This document shows positions 44,603-53,411 of a DNA stretch of 64,000 nt, in pieces (positions within the stretch are counted from its first letter, which is position 1; each line of letters starts with the position of its first letter). The notes under the pieces are model-generated. The model did not search any database, was not told where the DNA came from, and saw only the letters and a program-made list of their open reading frames with translations. The position numbers were made by a program, and so were the translations under genes. Source of the DNA: Ulvibacterium sp965248315 (GTDB lineage: Bacteria > Bacteroidota > Bacteroidia > Flavobacteriales > Flavobacteriaceae); NCBI RefSeq assembly GCF_965248315.1, contig NZ_CBDFIX010000002.1, forward strand, positions 3,968,001 to 4,032,000, read 5' to 3'.

Positions 44603-46006
44603 ATGTATACACGAAGAAGATTTTTAAGAAACAGTACCTATGCCAGTGCCTATTTAGGTGTTTCGGCCTGCAGCCCTGACCAAAGGGATACGGGAAGGCC
44701 AATAGCCGAACTCCTGAACGAAATCACCAAAGAAAGGCCTACCCAAAACTCCTCGGTTATGAATCTTATGGTCCCGCCGATTCCAAAGGTACGGATAGGC
44801 CTTATCGGTTGTGGCAGCCGGGGATTGGGACTATTGTACCAATTTAACGCCCTATGCCCTGAGATGGCATCCATCGTTGCGCTTTGCGATGTCCGTGAGC
44901 CGAGGATACAAATCTGTATGAATTATCTACAGGCCCATGGCAATGAACGCCCGGAGACCTATACAGGAAGCCTAAATGCATGGAAAAAAATGACGGAACG
45001 GGACGATATAGACCTCGTCATTGTGGCCACGCCCTGGGAAGATCATGTACCCATGAGCGTCCATGCCATGCAACAAGGCAAGCATGTAGGGGTAGAAGTC
45101 CCCGCCGCCTATACCTTGGAGGGATGTTGGGCTCTGGTAGATACGGCCGAGGAGACCCAACGTAATTGTATTATGCTGGAAAACGTTTGTTATGGGGACG
45201 AAGAGCTTTGGCTGCTCAATATGGCACAGGCAGGGGTCTTGGGAACACTTAACTACGCAGAAGCGGCCTATATCCACGATTTACGGGAAGGACTGTTCCG
45301 TAAGGACTCCTACAACAATTGGCGACTGCAACACCATGTGGAACGAGACGGCAACCTATATCCTACCCATGGGCTGGGACCGGTGGCCCAGTATCTGGAT
45401 ATCCAAAGGGGCGATACCTTTGCGTATTTAGTATCCATGGGCAGTCCCCAAAATGCGTTGTCCGAATACGCCCGGACCCTGGATACCGATAATCCGTTTT
45501 ACGGAAAGACCGATTTTGCCCATGGGGATATCAACAATAGTCTAATCAAGACCCATAAGGGCCGATCTATTTTACTACAGCATGATGTGGTGACCCCAAG
45601 ACCCTATGATCGGAAAAATGTACTGTCCGGGACCAAAGGCTATCACGAAGGATATCCTAGCAGGTTGTCGCTAAACGGCGAGGGCCACCATTTTTTGGAT
45701 GAACAAAACTATACAGCGCTGCGGGATACCTATAGGCACCCTATCTGGAACGAGTTGCAGGAACGGATCGCTCGGCACAAAGGCGGCCATGGGGGAATGG
45801 ATTTTGTAATGGCCTACCGCGTCATTAGCTGTTTTAACCAAGGTATTCCCCAGGATATGGACATCTATGATGGGGTGGCCTGGTCCGTAGTGGGGCCCTT
45901 GTCCCGGATTTCCGTGGAAAACGGAAGTATCCCCGTACCCTTTCCGGATTTTACCCGTGGCAAATGGAAACGGAACAGAAAATTGGGCATAACCCAAGCC
46001 AGTTGA
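44603..46006 (+). CDS. Gfo/Idh/MocA-type glycosidase, GH109-like (alpha-N-acetylgalactosaminidase family)
   Basis: 467 residues. The N-terminus has a twin-arginine signal (RRRFLRN) and a lipobox-like GVSAC (Cys23), suggesting a Tat-exported lipoprotein. The NAD-binding motif is I68-G69-C-G71-S-R-G74. GH109 enzymes use bound NAD+ to remove alpha-linked N-acetylgalactosamine, and they share YPTHGLGPVAQYLDIQRGD, the VSMGSP segment and GHGGMDFVMAYR, all present here. Length and export signal also match. A plain Gfo/Idh/MocA sugar dehydrogenase is the alternative, but the YPTHGLGP and GHGGMDF blocks favour GH109. It follows the SusC/SusD and FG-GAP genes, consistent with use of a GalNAc-containing glycan, though that substrate is inferred. 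Confidence 0.9.
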   Translation: MYTRRRFLRNSTYASAYLGVSACSPDQRDTGRPIAELLNEITKERPTQNSSVMNLMVPPIPKVRIGLIGCGSRGLGLLYQFNALCPEMASIVALCDVREPRIQICMNYLQAHGNERPETYTGSLNAWKKMTERDDIDLVIVATPWEDHVPMSVHAMQQGKHVGVEVPAAYTLEGCWALVDTAEETQRNCIMLENVCYGDEELWLLNMAQAGVLGTLNYAEAAYIHDLREGLFRKDSYNNWRLQHHVERDGNLYPTHGLGPVAQYLDIQRGDTFAYLVSMGSPQNALSEYARTLDTDNPFYGKTDFAHGDINNSLIKTHKGRSILLQHDVVTPRPYDRKNVLSGTKGYHEGYPSRLSLNGEGHHFLDEQNYTALRDTYRHPIWNELQERIARHKGGHGGMDFVMAYRVISCFNQGIPQDMDIYDGVAWSVVGPLSRISVENGSIPVPFPDFTRGKWKRNRKLGITQAS

Positions 46007-46079
46007 AATGGCCAGGGTTTACCCATAAACGTGGGTACCAATTCCCAAGAAAACAAGCATTTCAGGGCTAAGTGTAAGT

Positions 46080-46106
46080 GTTCCTTTCCCTGGCAGGGAA
46101 AGGAAC
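46080..46106. repeat. Single-hairpin version of the intergenic element, copy 2
   Basis: GTTCCTTTCCCTG pairs perfectly with CAGGGAAAGGAAC around one G. It matches the first hairpin of the elements at 31061 and 52136; the second hairpin is missing. It lies between the converging GH109 and phosphodiester glycosidase genes. No T run follows on either strand. Confidence 0.7.
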
Positions 46107-46188
46107 ATTCGGGAGGGCAGACCCCGGATCGGATAACGCTGACAGGTAGTAAGCCCCACACTCCCTGGCCTCCTTCCCGGGGAAATCC

Positions 46189-49100
46189 CTATTTGATCAT
46201 CACCTTGGTATCTATGGGCGCAAAACCATTGCCGCGTACCTTTAGGGTATATAGCTGTTGCTTGCCTCCAAAACGCCGGGCAATCTCGCCCAGGTCTACA
46301 CGGTTTGTCCCACGTTCCATCCGTGCGGAGCGGGCGTGGAACAATTGCTGCCCGGAGAGGTTAAAGAGATAGATGTCCAAGGGCGTGCTCTCTTCCAGTA
46401 CCAGATCCAGGAAGAGCGAGGAACTGGCAGGGTTGGGGTAAACGTTCCAGCTATGGCGCAGCGTATCTTCCGTTAAGCTGTTCGTTGCCGAGGCATCCGG
46501 GGCCTCTTCGGTATGGGAAACTCCGGCGGAGCCGAATTCCAGGGTTGGATTGGCATTTAAAGGTTCATCCGTAATGGGGTCCACAATACTATCCAAGGCC
46601 TTGGCGGTATCCGCTACTTCTTTCTTGGCGGAACTTTCCGTTACCCAAGACCCCCATAGGTTAAGGCCATAGAAATAAGGTTTCCCATTCTCATCTAGAG
46701 CTTGGGTGTCATTTACGGCATGGGCATGGTATCCCGTACCTTCCTCAAATTGAAGATACCAACGGTTTTTTGCGGGATCGCTCCACTCAAAGCTGTCGTA
46801 GGAATCGGGCAACGTATAGTCGTTAGATGCAATATCCGAGCTAAATTGTTTTATAGCAGCACCCAAATCAAAAGGAGCATTATACTTATCTATCAAGTAT
46901 ATGCGCAATTCTTCAAGAGCAGAATGCCCAACTAAAAACATATAATTATCCACTTTCAAGTTGCTTTTCTTAGGTGTGAGATAATTTCCTTTTAAAGGGA
47001 TAGCACCGATCATAGCATGGGTAACATCATTTAATTGGAAGAAATAACTGGGGTCCTCCAATGAATCAACTTCCCAAAGATATGCATCATCATCAAACGT
47101 AACTTCAATTCCATCGACATAGGTATATAAAGCATTTGACGAATAACCAGTATGATGTTGTTCATTATTATAACTAACCGTGAACTGATGCCATTTGCCG
47201 TCTAGATAATGGCTCCAGCTATTGGCTTTATCGAATACATAGTGGTAAATTTTGTTATTGTTAACCAGAATGGAATAAAAAGCCTGATTGTTATCTGTAA
47301 GATATCCTTCCCATGCCTCTTGTCGAGCGGTGGTGTTTGAATCGTAAAAGTGAAATTTTCCCAAAACTTTCCTCAACATTTCTGGCATCTTACCAACGCC
47401 AATTACAAAAAGAGATCCGGGATCGGTGAATATCTCTTTTGTGTCCAAATTTGTTTTTTCTTCCTTTCTCTTTGTATACTGCCCATTTTCTGAAAGCGCA
47501 AAAAGTATAGCTCCTTCTGTCCCAGAGCTTGCCAATCCCCCATTGAATGTTCCCGTAATAAGTCCGCCTTTATTAGCATCTGACACCTTTGTAAATTTAT
47601 CAATGGACGGGGTAAGGCTCAAAGCTCTCACCTTAGGCCAATCGCGGTAGGGAATAATAGGAGCAATGGCATCCTCTGAGGGAGGACACCCATAAATGTG
47701 ATGGTGTTGGAATCCAAACGATTCCGACTGCAAACCAGAATTGTCAAAATACAGGTGTCCTTGGTTTACATTTTTTTTTGGTTTGATGTTACCTTTAACA
47801 ATTTTGGGCACAATCATCAGCGTGGTAGATAGATAGCGTTGCTGCATCGGGCCCTCGGCATGGCCGGCATAAGGTGTTTGAAGCATGCCCTTACCGTTAA
47901 CGAAGAAGGTAGAGGAACCGCCCCCGTCCAGGTTGAGCAGGGCATCAAACTCCAGTTTTTGGGAAAGGTCCGACAATTCATCGATGGTAAGCCCCGGGGC
48001 CACTGTAGCATAGTACCTGGCGTCTTTACCTTTGTAGCCCTTGTATTCCAGTTGGCAGTTGAGATTGTACTCACCATCTGCAGTTATAATATAAAACTTT
48101 CGGCCCTTTTTGGCGATAAAGGTACGGCCCCGTTTCTGTATACCGAATTCATGTTTGTATCGCCTATAGTCCACAGTGGTATAGATTTTGTTAGCCTTTC
48201 CTCCAGTAAAATCTATCTGGTTGTTGTTAATTTTAACCATTCCGTCCTGGTGAAGGTATGCCGGATTAAAGGCGTCAGAAAAAGAAAAATGGTTTTCTGC
48301 AGTATCATACCTTTGACATGCTATCCTAGCCCAGATTCTGAATTCCGTGGCATTCCAGTTTTTGTATTTACTTTCAGTTATGTCATCTATATTGGGGTAG
48401 GTTCTCCTAGGATTCTCCCAGAAGTAATCGCCATTTTCTTTAAGTTCCTTAATAATTTCTGGTTCAAAAAAGCGATAGGGTTTGCCCAGTTCGGAAAAGT
48501 GCCCCCCTGACATAAGGTTGGGCCATCCACCTCCCTGTTCTAAATAAGCACTTTTGGCTGCATCATAGGAATACCCAGTCTTATCCCCAATAAAATCATA
48601 CTCCCGATCATTTCTTAGAAACTTAAAATCATTATTTTTGTTAAATACCAGGGCCCCGGTATTGCGATGGTTAAAAATATCAGGTACATAGCGCCAAGTA
48701 CCATCGACCTTTAGGGAGGTCTTTACTCCGGGCAAACAGTAATAGTAATAATCATAAAAGGCCCCGTTTACGGCAAAGAGTGCGCCGGCCCGGGCCGCCC
48801 GATGGGAGACCACATCGAACATCCCGGCCTGTGGTTGGTCAAGCATGATGGATTGAACTATATCCATAGATGGTTTGTCTTCAAGCTCACTTGCGCTCAG
48901 TATTCCAGGGGAACCATCATTATTTTTCAAGGTCTTGGGATTAAAATTCTCCGGATCGCTCCTGGGATCCTTAAAGACATAATCCAGTTGTAGTTCGACG
49001 TTACTGCTTGCGGAGAAATCCAATTCAGCAATGTTAAGGATATTGTTGGTAGTCCCATAAAGACGCTTACCTGAGTTCCAAGTCCAGCGGTCTATGGTTA

Positions 49101-49872
49101 TACCAGTAGACTGAGGAAAGTCAACAACAGTTTCCTTTTTGCTTGGATCATTGAATACATTGTTGCTCTTTGCATAGAGCAATTGCTGGGGTTCTATTTC
49201 ACCGAGCCCTTCAACTTGAAGATTCACTAATTTTCCCACTTGATGGAACGTCATTCGGAAAACAACCTTACCTTCAGTGGTATTTTTTAGTTTAGTAGCC
49301 AGGCCCAAATTCCAAAGTGCTTGCTTAATGCGATTTGAATCATAAGTCTTACTATTTGGAGCTTTCATCGATTCATTTTTAGAGGCTATAAACCTGCTGG
49401 TTTCCCCATCCCCTATTTCAAAATAGTTCAAATATCTATCATATGTCATGAAAATGCTTATAAGTTTTTGACCCTCATCATAGCCATGCTCTTCTTCTTC
49501 ATCGTACAGAAATAGATCTACCTCGATAAAGCTATTTTTCCTGCTATTTTTGGGAATTTCACTAGCCTTTAGGGCTACTTTCATAAAGGCAGTGGGTTTT
49601 TCTGTACCCTGTTTTCCAAGAAGTTCCTTGAAATTTATGGTATACATATCTTCTTCCTCCCAAATAGGGTTCTTTTTGGGGTTCGGGGATTCATAAATCT
49701 TTACGTTATCCTGAAGCCAATCTGGGAAATCCGTGCTATAGGCAGAAAGCGATTGATCGGTAAGTGCCATAGGATCCAAACCGATTCCCTGGCCATAGAT
49801 AGTTCCCATGATGGTCAACATCATTAATAAGGGAAGCCATTCCCCTAAGACCTTTATTTCTATATGTCTCAT
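46189..49872 (-). CDS. T9SS-secreted NAGPA-type phosphodiester glycosidase with LamG-like domain
   Basis: 1227 residues. The signal peptide is LPLLMMLTIMGTIYGQ. The phosphodiester glycosidase (NAGPA) domain is marked by RAGALFAVNGAFYDYYYYCL and by FDALLNLDGGGSSTFFVNGK with ILSTTLMIVPK-like sequence after it; the enzyme family removes N-acetylglucosamine from phosphodiesters. A concanavalin/LamG-like region follows (YSILVNNNKIYHYVFDKANS, YLDGKWHQFTVSYNNE, ALEELRIYLIDKYN). The C-terminus (SWNVYPNPASSSLFLDLVLE to YTLKVRGNGF, ending TKVMIK) is a type A T9SS sorting domain. The N-terminal 350 residues are unassigned. It is downstream of the fibre-like gene at 49902 with 29 bases between, so probably one leftward operon. 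The combination is unusual and the real substrate is unknown. Confidence 0.85.
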   Translation of the reverse strand: MRHIEIKVLGEWLPLLMMLTIMGTIYGQGIGLDPMALTDQSLSAYSTDFPDWLQDNVKIYESPNPKKNPIWEEEDMYTINFKELLGKQGTEKPTAFMKVALKASEIPKNSRKNSFIEVDLFLYDEEEEHGYDEGQKLISIFMTYDRYLNYFEIGDGETSRFIASKNESMKAPNSKTYDSNRIKQALWNLGLATKLKNTTEGKVVFRMTFHQVGKLVNLQVEGLGEIEPQQLLYAKSNNVFNDPSKKETVVDFPQSTGITIDRWTWNSGKRLYGTTNNILNIAELDFSASSNVELQLDYVFKDPRSDPENFNPKTLKNNDGSPGILSASELEDKPSMDIVQSIMLDQPQAGMFDVVSHRAARAGALFAVNGAFYDYYYYCLPGVKTSLKVDGTWRYVPDIFNHRNTGALVFNKNNDFKFLRNDREYDFIGDKTGYSYDAAKSAYLEQGGGWPNLMSGGHFSELGKPYRFFEPEIIKELKENGDYFWENPRRTYPNIDDITESKYKNWNATEFRIWARIACQRYDTAENHFSFSDAFNPAYLHQDGMVKINNNQIDFTGGKANKIYTTVDYRRYKHEFGIQKRGRTFIAKKGRKFYIITADGEYNLNCQLEYKGYKGKDARYYATVAPGLTIDELSDLSQKLEFDALLNLDGGGSSTFFVNGKGMLQTPYAGHAEGPMQQRYLSTTLMIVPKIVKGNIKPKKNVNQGHLYFDNSGLQSESFGFQHHHIYGCPPSEDAIAPIIPYRDWPKVRALSLTPSIDKFTKVSDANKGGLITGTFNGGLASSGTEGAILFALSENGQYTKRKEEKTNLDTKEIFTDPGSLFVIGVGKMPEMLRKVLGKFHFYDSNTTARQEAWEGYLTDNNQAFYSILVNNNKIYHYVFDKANSWSHYLDGKWHQFTVSYNNEQHHTGYSSNALYTYVDGIEVTFDDDAYLWEVDSLEDPSYFFQLNDVTHAMIGAIPLKGNYLTPKKSNLKVDNYMFLVGHSALEELRIYLIDKYNAPFDLGAAIKQFSSDIASNDYTLPDSYDSFEWSDPAKNRWYLQFEEGTGYHAHAVNDTQALDENGKPYFYGLNLWGSWVTESSAKKEVADTAKALDSIVDPITDEPLNANPTLEFGSAGVSHTEEAPDASATNSLTEDTLRHSWNVYPNPASSSLFLDLVLEESTPLDIYLFNLSGQQLFHARSARMERGTNRVDLGEIARRFGGKQQLYTLKVRGNGFAPIDTKVMIK

Positions 49873-49901
49873 TTTGATATTTTATAATTTGGGTAGAGGG
49901 A

Positions 49902-51665
49902 TTATTTAGTTTTGGTGAGTTGTTCCAAGGTTGCTTTTAATTGCTTTACCTCCTGGCCTAGATGTTCATATTCTTCCAGTTGGGCCTCTAACTCGTTAAT
50001 TTTTTCTTCCTGGGTAATGGTATGCAAGGCGAGCTCTTCAATGTTTTTCAAAAATCCATAGTGCAAGTTCTTCAGGCTATACCCATGTTCGCGTACTTCA
50101 CTTTCAGAAGGTACATCGGGCAGATGTTTATGGGTCTTTATAAAGGTTTTGAGCGTCTCCAGGGAGGGCAGGTCATAACTCTTTTCAAATACATGATCAG
50201 GCCATTTAGTTGCCGGTTGTATTGTGAAATCCTCTGAGGTAATACCTCCACTTGCCCATACGGAATGCGAATTAAACCTTTTTTGCTGTTCGGGGCTCAA
50301 CTGGTCAAATGTATCGCTGACCTTTTTCCAAGCCTCGTAAGCGCTGGTTCCTATAAATACCAGTTCCCTACCGCTGGAAACATGAAATACCTGGTGATTA
50401 TCATTCTCTACATGAAAGCTACCTTTAACATGTAGTTTACCCTTCCTATTTTCGCCTGTACCAGGGACAACCCCAATGCCCACATCGCCATTTTCTGCAA
50501 AGTACATGCTCTCCGAGATATTATTCAATTGTATTCCTTCCCCTGCTATAATCTTCCCAGTAGCTTTGATGTTGCCGTCTACTTGTAGTTTTTCAGTCAA
50601 ATCTTCGGTACCTATGCCTACATTGCCAAATAGACGACTTGGTCCTTGTACTTGCAGTGGAACCAAAGGATTGTCCGTACCGATTCCCAACTTATCTGTT
50701 ACCAACAAGTCCTTTGCTGCCCGTACATCACCATCTATAATAGCGTCTGATCCCACTCGGAATGTTGGTGCACCATTGACTAAAAAAGATAAAATCCCAG
50801 TTCCGTTACCGAGTTGTATTCCCCCTTCGGCAATAACTTTTCCTGTAGTTTTGATGTTTCCATTGACCTCCAGTTTTTCCGTTGGTTCCATGGTGACCCC
50901 TATGCCCACGTTGCCTCCATCCGGATTGAGGACCAGAGGAGTTTTCCCAAGAGAGCCAATGATACCGATATTACTTCTTCCCCCAAAATGAACCCCGGTA
51001 TTGGTCGTTTCATTTTTAAACTGGCTTGTCCAGCCAGCTATTAATTTATTCTCTGGCGCAGCTACATCAAGCAAAAAGCCAGGGTCGGTTACCCCTATGC
51101 CCACGTTGCCGTGGTCTATAGTTAAACCCGTAGTAGTGATATGACCGGAGGTAAATTTTCCATGGGCGGTTATATTAAGATCGGAATTGTCTTGCGAACC
51201 AAAGTGTATATCACCTCCATCCGGATTGAGGACCAAGGGAGTCTTGCCAATACTACCAATGATGCCATGTTTAATTCCGTCTATCTCTCTACCACCAAGA
51301 TGGATTCCAGAACTCGATGTCTTATTTAAAAATTGGGTCACCCAACCACTGGACCCGGAATGAGCCACATCCAAAGCAAATATGGGTTTGTTGTTTCCAA
51401 TACCTACCAGGCCATCTGTGGTTATTCCAAACCGGCCCCCTATAACGCCGGGAGCATCCAACTCAAAGGTAACGGTGGGGTGTAGGGATAATGCCTCGGT
51501 ATTTCCGTAATTGTTGTCCCCGTTGATCCGTATCCCTTTGTCAAAAACTTGGTAATTACTAAGGAAAGTTCTTTGTGCATGGGCCTGTATCCCTAAGAAC
51601 GTCAGGGCCATGGTAATGAACAGAATACGGGAGAAGAATGGTGGGGGGGAACTTGTTTTTTTCAT
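49902..51665 (-). CDS. Secreted fibre-like protein with repeated VGIG motifs and C-terminal coiled coil
   Basis: 587 residues. Signal peptide: FFSRILFITMALTFLGIQAH then AQ. The body has repeated segments of the type GNVGIGVTDPGFLLDVAAPE, GNVGIGVTMEPTEKLEVNGN, GNVGIGTEDLTEKLQVDGNI and TPLVLNPDGG, typical of trimeric tail-fibre-like surface proteins in Bacteroidota. The C-terminal domain has LPSLETLKTFIKTHKHLPDV, PSESEVREHGYSLKNLHYGF and a coiled coil EKINELEAQLEEYEHLGQEV. Intramolecular-chaperone (S74-like) relatives exist, but I see no catalytic Ser/Lys pair. No T9SS domain is visible. It is the first gene of a leftward pair with the phosphodiester glycosidase. A structural, surface-display role is inferred. 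Confidence 0.8.
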   Translation of the reverse strand: MKKTSSPPPFFSRILFITMALTFLGIQAHAQRTFLSNYQVFDKGIRINGDNNYGNTEALSLHPTVTFELDAPGVIGGRFGITTDGLVGIGNNKPIFALDVAHSGSSGWVTQFLNKTSSSGIHLGGREIDGIKHGIIGSIGKTPLVLNPDGGDIHFGSQDNSDLNITAHGKFTSGHITTTGLTIDHGNVGIGVTDPGFLLDVAAPENKLIAGWTSQFKNETTNTGVHFGGRSNIGIIGSLGKTPLVLNPDGGNVGIGVTMEPTEKLEVNGNIKTTGKVIAEGGIQLGNGTGILSFLVNGAPTFRVGSDAIIDGDVRAAKDLLVTDKLGIGTDNPLVPLQVQGPSRLFGNVGIGTEDLTEKLQVDGNIKATGKIIAGEGIQLNNISESMYFAENGDVGIGVVPGTGENRKGKLHVKGSFHVENDNHQVFHVSSGRELVFIGTSAYEAWKKVSDTFDQLSPEQQKRFNSHSVWASGGITSEDFTIQPATKWPDHVFEKSYDLPSLETLKTFIKTHKHLPDVPSESEVREHGYSLKNLHYGFLKNIEELALHTITQEEKINELEAQLEEYEHLGQEVKQLKATLEQLTKTK

Positions 51666-52470
51666 AGTATTTGCGTTTTAAAGAGTTTGTATTGGTTTTA
51701 TATGTTCTCTATGTGTTGTCTCCGATCTCTGGAGAGGGTTCTTACAACGCTGGCAAAAGCCCTTGGGCCTTCTAAAAAATTATTGTCCCGTACCAGTTAG
51801 GACTAAAAGATTTTTCCTTTTTAGCATTCCATGAGCCTGTAGCCAAGGTACGATCGTGGTATATATCCGGGATACAAAACCCAAGGTTTACCCTTAAGCC
51901 TAGATTCTATTTTCCAGGAAAAACAGCGTATTTTGGCAATAAGACAGAAGAGTCATTATTCTTTGTAAGAAAAAAATTTTAACAAAGTTGAAAATTCCAA
52001 AAAAGAAGGTAAAATATACCTATGTATACTGCCCTTAAAGCAACCCCAAATGGTCCTTTCCGAGATAATAAGGAAAAAGAGGCTTTATGTGAAAGGGGAA
52101 AAATTCTTAAATAAACGTATAGGCCAATCGTGAGTGTTCCTTTCCCTGACAGGGAAAGGTGGCTTGCCGCGAAAGCGGGAAGTCGGAAAGGGTTCGTCTA
52201 AGGCTCCGGCAGAACAAATCCAATCCAAACGGCCCGCAACCCGTACAACACCCCCACCCCTTCCGCTCCGGCCCAGGGCCGGACCACCTTCCCGTTCTAG
52301 GGGAAGAACCCTGAACCGTAAATCCCATTGCCAATATATAAAACGGCCCAAACGCCTTACCTCCACACAGAGCACCCATTATCGAACAGGAACCGCCGTT
52401 GGTATGATCGCATCTTCACCGGAGCAATACCCTACTTAATTTTGTAGCGGAATACTACACTTTTAAGGAC
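51666..52470. other. Intergenic stretch without a recognised gene
   Basis: No coding frame with family-like sequence, no tRNA and no mobile element is seen. It contains the two-hairpin element at 52136-52194 and a candidate -7 box TAATTTTG at 52437-52444 for the sigma factor gene. The stretch 51950-52100 is AT-rich, while 52195-52300 is C/G-rich. Confidence 0.6.
52136..52194. repeat. Two-hairpin intergenic element, copy 3
   Basis: Hairpin 1: CCTTTCCCTG with CAGGGAAAGG. Hairpin 2: GCCGC GAAA GCGGG. Then AGTCGGAAAGGGTT. It aligns base for base with 31061-31118 except in the loops, where changes keep the pairing. Confidence 0.75.
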
Positions 52471-53187
52471 ATGGGAATATCCATTCAATACCATAGGCCA
52501 AACGCTTATATCATGTCCATTTTCAAACAAAAACGGAAATACTGCAAAATAATGGGTTACCTGCTGCAAAAAGCGGGTCTAACCCTAAAACAAACAACCA
52601 ATCTAAGGATACCATTGGAAATTGGCAGAAAACCCCGAACGCTTTCCGACGAGGAACTGGTACGCAAGATCGTTCAAGTGAACGATCCGCTGCTTTTCGG
52701 TCATCTCTACGATCGCTATGCCCAAAGGGTATACAACAAGTGTTATGGTTTTTCCAAATCAAAGGACGAGGCCGAGGATCTTACGCAGGACGTTTTTCTA
52801 AAACTGTACCTGAAGTTGGACACCTTCAAGGGAAAATCCAAGTTTTCCACATGGCTCTATGCCTTTACCTATAATTTTTGTGTGAACTATATACGCAGAA
52901 AGAACTTAAAAAAAATGGATCATCCCCTGGACAACGTGGGCGACCCGGATTTTATGCCCTTATTTGAAGTATCCGAAGAACAGTTGATGCAGGTAAAGGC
53001 CACACGGTTAAAAAAGGCCTTGGAACTCATAACCGCAGAGGACAAATCCCTATTGCTGCTAAAGTATCAGGACGATGTTTCCGTAAAGGAACTGGGCATA
53101 CTTTTGGGCGTAACCGAAGGAGCCATAAAGATGCGTCTAAAAAGGGCAAGGCAAAAAGTAATACGAGCATACCATAAACTAACATAA
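52471..53187 (+). CDS. RNA polymerase ECF sigma factor
   Basis: 238 residues from ATG 52471, with internal ATGs at codons 15 and 28. Sigma region 2: LFGHLYDRYAQRVYNKCYGF, EAEDLTQDVFLKLYLKLDTF, FSTWLYAFTYNFCVNYIRRK. Region 4: LKKALELITAEDKSLLLLKY, VKELGILLGVTEGAIKMRLK and RARQKVIRAYHKL. The first 60 residues are Lys-rich and not part of the family core. A -7 box (TAATTTTG, 52437-52444) leaves a 20-base leader to 52471 and supports the long form. The stop abuts the next small ORF, a conserved pairing in Flavobacteriaceae. The regulon is unknown. Confidence 0.9.
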   Translation: MGISIQYHRPNAYIMSIFKQKRKYCKIMGYLLQKAGLTLKQTTNLRIPLEIGRKPRTLSDEELVRKIVQVNDPLLFGHLYDRYAQRVYNKCYGFSKSKDEAEDLTQDVFLKLYLKLDTFKGKSKFSTWLYAFTYNFCVNYIRRKNLKKMDHPLDNVGDPDFMPLFEVSEEQLMQVKATRLKKALELITAEDKSLLLLKYQDDVSVKELGILLGVTEGAIKMRLKRARQKVIRAYHKLT

Positions 53188-53376
53188 ATGACGGAAGAAA
53201 ATAGAAATCCATTCAAGGAAATGGACCAATACCAAAAACCGGTTCCCCCGGAACTGAGGAAAAAAGTGATGCGAAACATAGCTCTGGCCAAGTTTATTAT
53301 GGAAGTAGCATCACTTTTTTCTACTAATTATAGTTCGGCCTTGGAAAATCTGTTCAAGACCAGGGGCCGGTATTGA
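53188..53376 (+). CDS. Small conserved protein coupled to the sigma factor
   Basis: 62 residues, no signal peptide or membrane helix. It starts directly after the sigma stop (TAA then ATG). Visible parts are an acidic/amidic N-terminus (TEENRNPFKEMDQYQKPVPP), a basic ELRKKVMRNIALAKFI helix and SLFSTNYSSALENLFKTRG. Similar short ORFs follow such sigma genes in related genomes, as far as I recall. It could be a small anti-sigma or sigma-binding protein; this is inference from coupling alone. Confidence 0.65.
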   Translation: MTEENRNPFKEMDQYQKPVPPELRKKVMRNIALAKFIMEVASLFSTNYSSALENLFKTRGRY

Positions 53377-53411
53377 ACCGGAATGGAATTTAAGAACCAA
53401 ACTTACATACC

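Noticed and set aside
46007..46188. The hairpin at 46080 as intrinsic terminator
   Set aside because: The stem is strong but no T run follows on either strand, and it matches a dispersed element; termination may be a side effect.
47839..48510. A 223-codon open frame on the plus strand inside the phosphodiester glycosidase gene
   Set aside because: It is antisense to a clearly coding region with family motifs and has no recognisable protein features.
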